This document shows, one piece after another, positions 62,209-64,000 of a DNA stretch of 64,000 nucleotides. Under the pieces are notes generated by a model. It ran no database searches. It was given only the letters and a program-made list of their open reading frames with translations, and was not told the origin of the DNA. Positions within the stretch are counted from its first letter, which is position 1. Every line of letters starts with the position of its first letter. The translations under genes were made by a program, and so were the position numbers. The stretch comes from Glycomyces sp040645615 (GTDB taxonomy: Bacteria > Actinomycetota > Actinomycetes > Mycobacteriales > Micromonosporaceae), in assembly GCF_040645615.1 (NCBI RefSeq), contig NZ_JBEYYO010000022.1:1-64000 (forward strand), written 5' to 3'.

Positions 62209-64000
62209 GTGAACCTGACTGACACCCCCGAACGCCTCGAACTCCCCGAGTCCTGGCGCACGCATCTGCTCGACCGCCGCGGCTCCGGCACGCCGAAGCC
62301 GGTGACCATCGATCCCGAAGCGCCCCAAAGGCTCCGCGGCCTCATGGAGAAATGGGCCGACGCCTACGCACCGGCCGCCGCCCTGATCGAGAGCTCCGAC
62401 CACCAGGACGCGGTCGTAGGTTGGGCCGAAGGCAAACCCGATCCGCTCGGCGCGGCCCTGACCTTCGCGATCCTCAAGCAGGTCATGCCCCGCAACATGG
62501 AATTCGACGACCTGACCGCCCGCGACGCGTGGATCACCGAGCACGGCCTCGAATTCGCCGTCCAGGCGTTCCTGGAACTGTTGTCCCACAACGTGTACTG
62601 GCGATCGAAGAGCCAGCGCTTCGAGGCGAGACTCACGATCCGCGAAGTGACCGGGTCCTGGGTCCCGCACCTCGCCTACCTGTTGAAGACGGCCGCGCCG
62701 ATGCGCTCGCTGCTCGCGGGCCTGCCCGAAGCCGAGTACCTGCGGGTGCGGGACGCGCTCGCGCTCCGCAGGAGCAGCGACGGGTACAAGTTCCTGTCTG
62801 CGATGTTCATGCCCGACCAGGAGGACTGGGTGCGCGAGTCCTGCGCGATCCAGCGCACCCACTGGCGGCACGAGGCCGGCTCCGACCCGTTCTGGGCCGT
62901 CGCCCGCACCCGCGAGCACCTCGAACTCGCCGATGTCAAGCGCATGGACCTCAACGGCGACCCCGCGAGCCGCGTCCCGCTCGTAGTGGACGCGCTCGGC
63001 ACCGACGCGTTCCCGATCCTGGTGGGCACCATCGAAGGCGAGAGCCGCCCGCCCGCCGACACCCGCGACCGCCTCTACGAGGCCCTGAGCCTGCTGCCCA
63101 CCGACGAGGCGGTCGGCTACCTCCTGCGGGACCTCGCCGACCCGCATTCGATGATCGCCGCCCGGGCCGCCGCCAAGCGCTTCCCCGCCCGGACCCTCCG
63201 CGTCCTTGCCCAGACCGCCGCCTCGGCCCCCGCCCACGCCAAGGCCCGCCTCGCCGGATTCGCGAAGGCCAACGGCCTGTTGGAACTCGACGCGACCGAG
63301 ACGGCCGTCGTGGAGGAACTGCTGGCCTCCACCCGCCACCACCCCGAGGCCGACGAACTCCCGGCGGCCTTCACCACCCCGCCCTGGACCGGCTTCGCCA
63401 AGCCCGTCGCGGGCCCCACCGGCCTCACCCCGCCGGTCATCGACGAACTCCGCTGGGCCCCAGGCGAGCAGGACGAGTGGCGCGAGCTCCCCGACGGCTA
63501 CTGGTACAGCCGCGACGCCGCCTGGGACCGGGTCATGCCCGGCGACCCGAACCCGAAGCACTACGCCTTCCCCGAGTTCCTCGCCTACGCCGACGAGTCC
63601 CGGGCCCGGCCCGCGCTGGCGCTGTGGGACGGATCGGTCTCCCCCTACGTCCATCACCCGGCCACGATCGGCGCGCTGCTCGCGCGCTTCGGCGACGAGG
63701 CCGCCGCGCGGGTCCTGGCGCTCATCAAGAAGAAGCCCTCGCTGCGGGTCTACACGCTGCCGTTCGTGAACCTCGACGTGGCCCGCATGGCCGCCGACTG
63801 GGTCGCCCGCTCTCGGGTCGACCGGGCCACCGGTCAGGCCTGGCTCCAGCGCCACGCGACCGACGCCGTGGCCCTGCTCGTCCCCGACGCCGTCGGCAAG
63901 CCCGGCCGACCCCGCCAGGTGGCCGAAGCGGCGTTGCGGCACCTCGCGATCAAGCACCGCGAACTCGTGCGCGAAGGCGCGGCCTCATACGGGGAGGCCG
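62209..64000 (+). CDS. DUF4132 (MolR-like) protein, N-terminal part, cut by the window edge
   Basis: The frame starting at GTG 62209 runs open to the end of the window (597 codons, no stop), so the protein is incomplete. It is mostly helical, HEAT-like, with A-A-R-A-A-A-K-R-F-P-A-R-T-L-R-V-L (about 322-338). Near 535-585 is the segment A-V-A-L-L-V-P-D-A-V-G-K-P-G that recurs in DUF4132/MolR-type proteins; these are usually 1000 residues or more. The function is unknown; relatives are found near MoxR/VWA systems and WGR-domain proteins. The leaderless -10 supports the start. Confidence 0.72.
   Translation, partial: MNLTDTPERLELPESWRTHLLDRRGSGTPKPVTIDPEAPQRLRGLMEKWADAYAPAAALIESSDHQDAVVGWAEGKPDPLGAALTFAILKQVMPRNMEFDDLTARDAWITEHGLEFAVQAFLELLSHNVYWRSKSQRFEARLTIREVTGSWVPHLAYLLKTAAPMRSLLAGLPEAEYLRVRDALALRRSSDGYKFLSAMFMPDQEDWVRESCAIQRTHWRHEAGSDPFWAVARTREHLELADVKRMDLNGDPASRVPLVVDALGTDAFPILVGTIEGESRPPADTRDRLYEALSLLPTDEAVGYLLRDLADPHSMIAARAAAKRFPARTLRVLAQTAASAPAHAKARLAGFAKANGLLELDATETAVVEELLASTRHHPEADELPAAFTTPPWTGFAKPVAGPTGLTPPVIDELRWAPGEQDEWRELPDGYWYSRDAAWDRVMPGDPNPKHYAFPEFLAYADESRARPALALWDGSVSPYVHHPATIGALLARFGDEAAARVLALIKKKPSLRVYTLPFVNLDVARMAADWVARSRVDRATGQAWLQRHATDAVALLVPDAVGKPGRPRQVAEAALRHLAIKHRELVREGAASYGEA

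Overview
The window is about 70% G+C chromosomal DNA from a member of the Actinomycetota. Support for this comes from a WhiB-type Fe-S regulator, the MtrA-MtrB-LpqB signalling module, a NucS mismatch endonuclease, DUF397, DUF3107, DUF3152 and DUF3499 proteins, Tat-exported beta-lactamase-like enzymes and many GTG starts. Much of the gene content matches the neighbourhood of Mycobacterium tuberculosis Rv3206c-Rv3264c (moeZ, DUF3152, TetR/DUF3107, ferritin-like/rhlE, secA1, hpf, comF, lpqB-mtrB-mtrA, sahH, manA, the SIS protein, manB, DUF3499, whiB2, manC), but in a different order. The genus cannot be fixed from sequence alone; a non-mycobacterial filamentous lineage is plausible.

Layout. 1-7.5 kb: an odd ribosomal protein S3 fragment at the left edge, a DEAD-box RNA helicase, a ferritin-like protein, an exporter adaptor plus permease pair, ComF and the ribosome hibernation factor. 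7.6-17.7 kb: an L,D-transpeptidase, two acetyltransferases, SecA, a DUF6912 protein, a membrane protein, PruA and a DUF397 protein. 18.0-23.2 kb: an accessory cluster of cytoplasmic subtilisin, sigma factor, small beta-sandwich protein and TPR-CHAT (caspase-like) protein. 23.3-30.7 kb: an MFS transporter, a small tyrosine phosphatase, a five-gene MoxR/DUF58 operon with 4-base overlaps, and a type II NADH dehydrogenase. 30.8-41.2 kb: mtrA-mtrB-lpqB, DUF3107/TetR, a proline-rich repeat protein, an alpha/beta hydrolase, a DUF3152 metalloprotease and MoeZ. 41.3-46.1 kb: tandem Tat beta-lactamase-like paralogues, AhcY, a candidate small RNA or leader, and a double-GNAT protein. 46.2-54.2 kb: the mannose activation block (manA, SIS protein, Trm112-like, manB, manC) with DUF3499, a metallopeptidase-like protein and WhiB. 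54.4-64 kb: alpha-galactosidase, DUF4190, NucS, DUF3885, a decayed locus, a secreted polysaccharide deacetylase with a lectin domain, a ROK kinase, an SDR, and the start of a DUF4132 protein cut by the window edge.

How they fit together. Most genes are housekeeping: envelope control (MtrAB-LpqB, L,D-transpeptidase, SecA, beta-lactamase-like enzymes), GDP-mannose supply (ManA, ManB, ManC), translation control (HPF, helicase), methyl-cycle clearance (AhcY) and genome maintenance (NucS). The most unusual unit is the subtilisin / sigma / beta-sandwich / CHAT cluster. It pairs two cytoplasmic proteases of different clans with a dedicated transcription factor and looks like an uncharacterised sensing or conflict module.

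Expression signals. At least fifteen genes have a TANNNT hexamer 6-7 bases before an ATG or GTG with no Shine-Dalgarno sequence, the signature of leaderless transcripts. Clear intrinsic-terminator-like hairpins separate many units. I saw no tRNA, rRNA, CRISPR array, transposase or attachment site.
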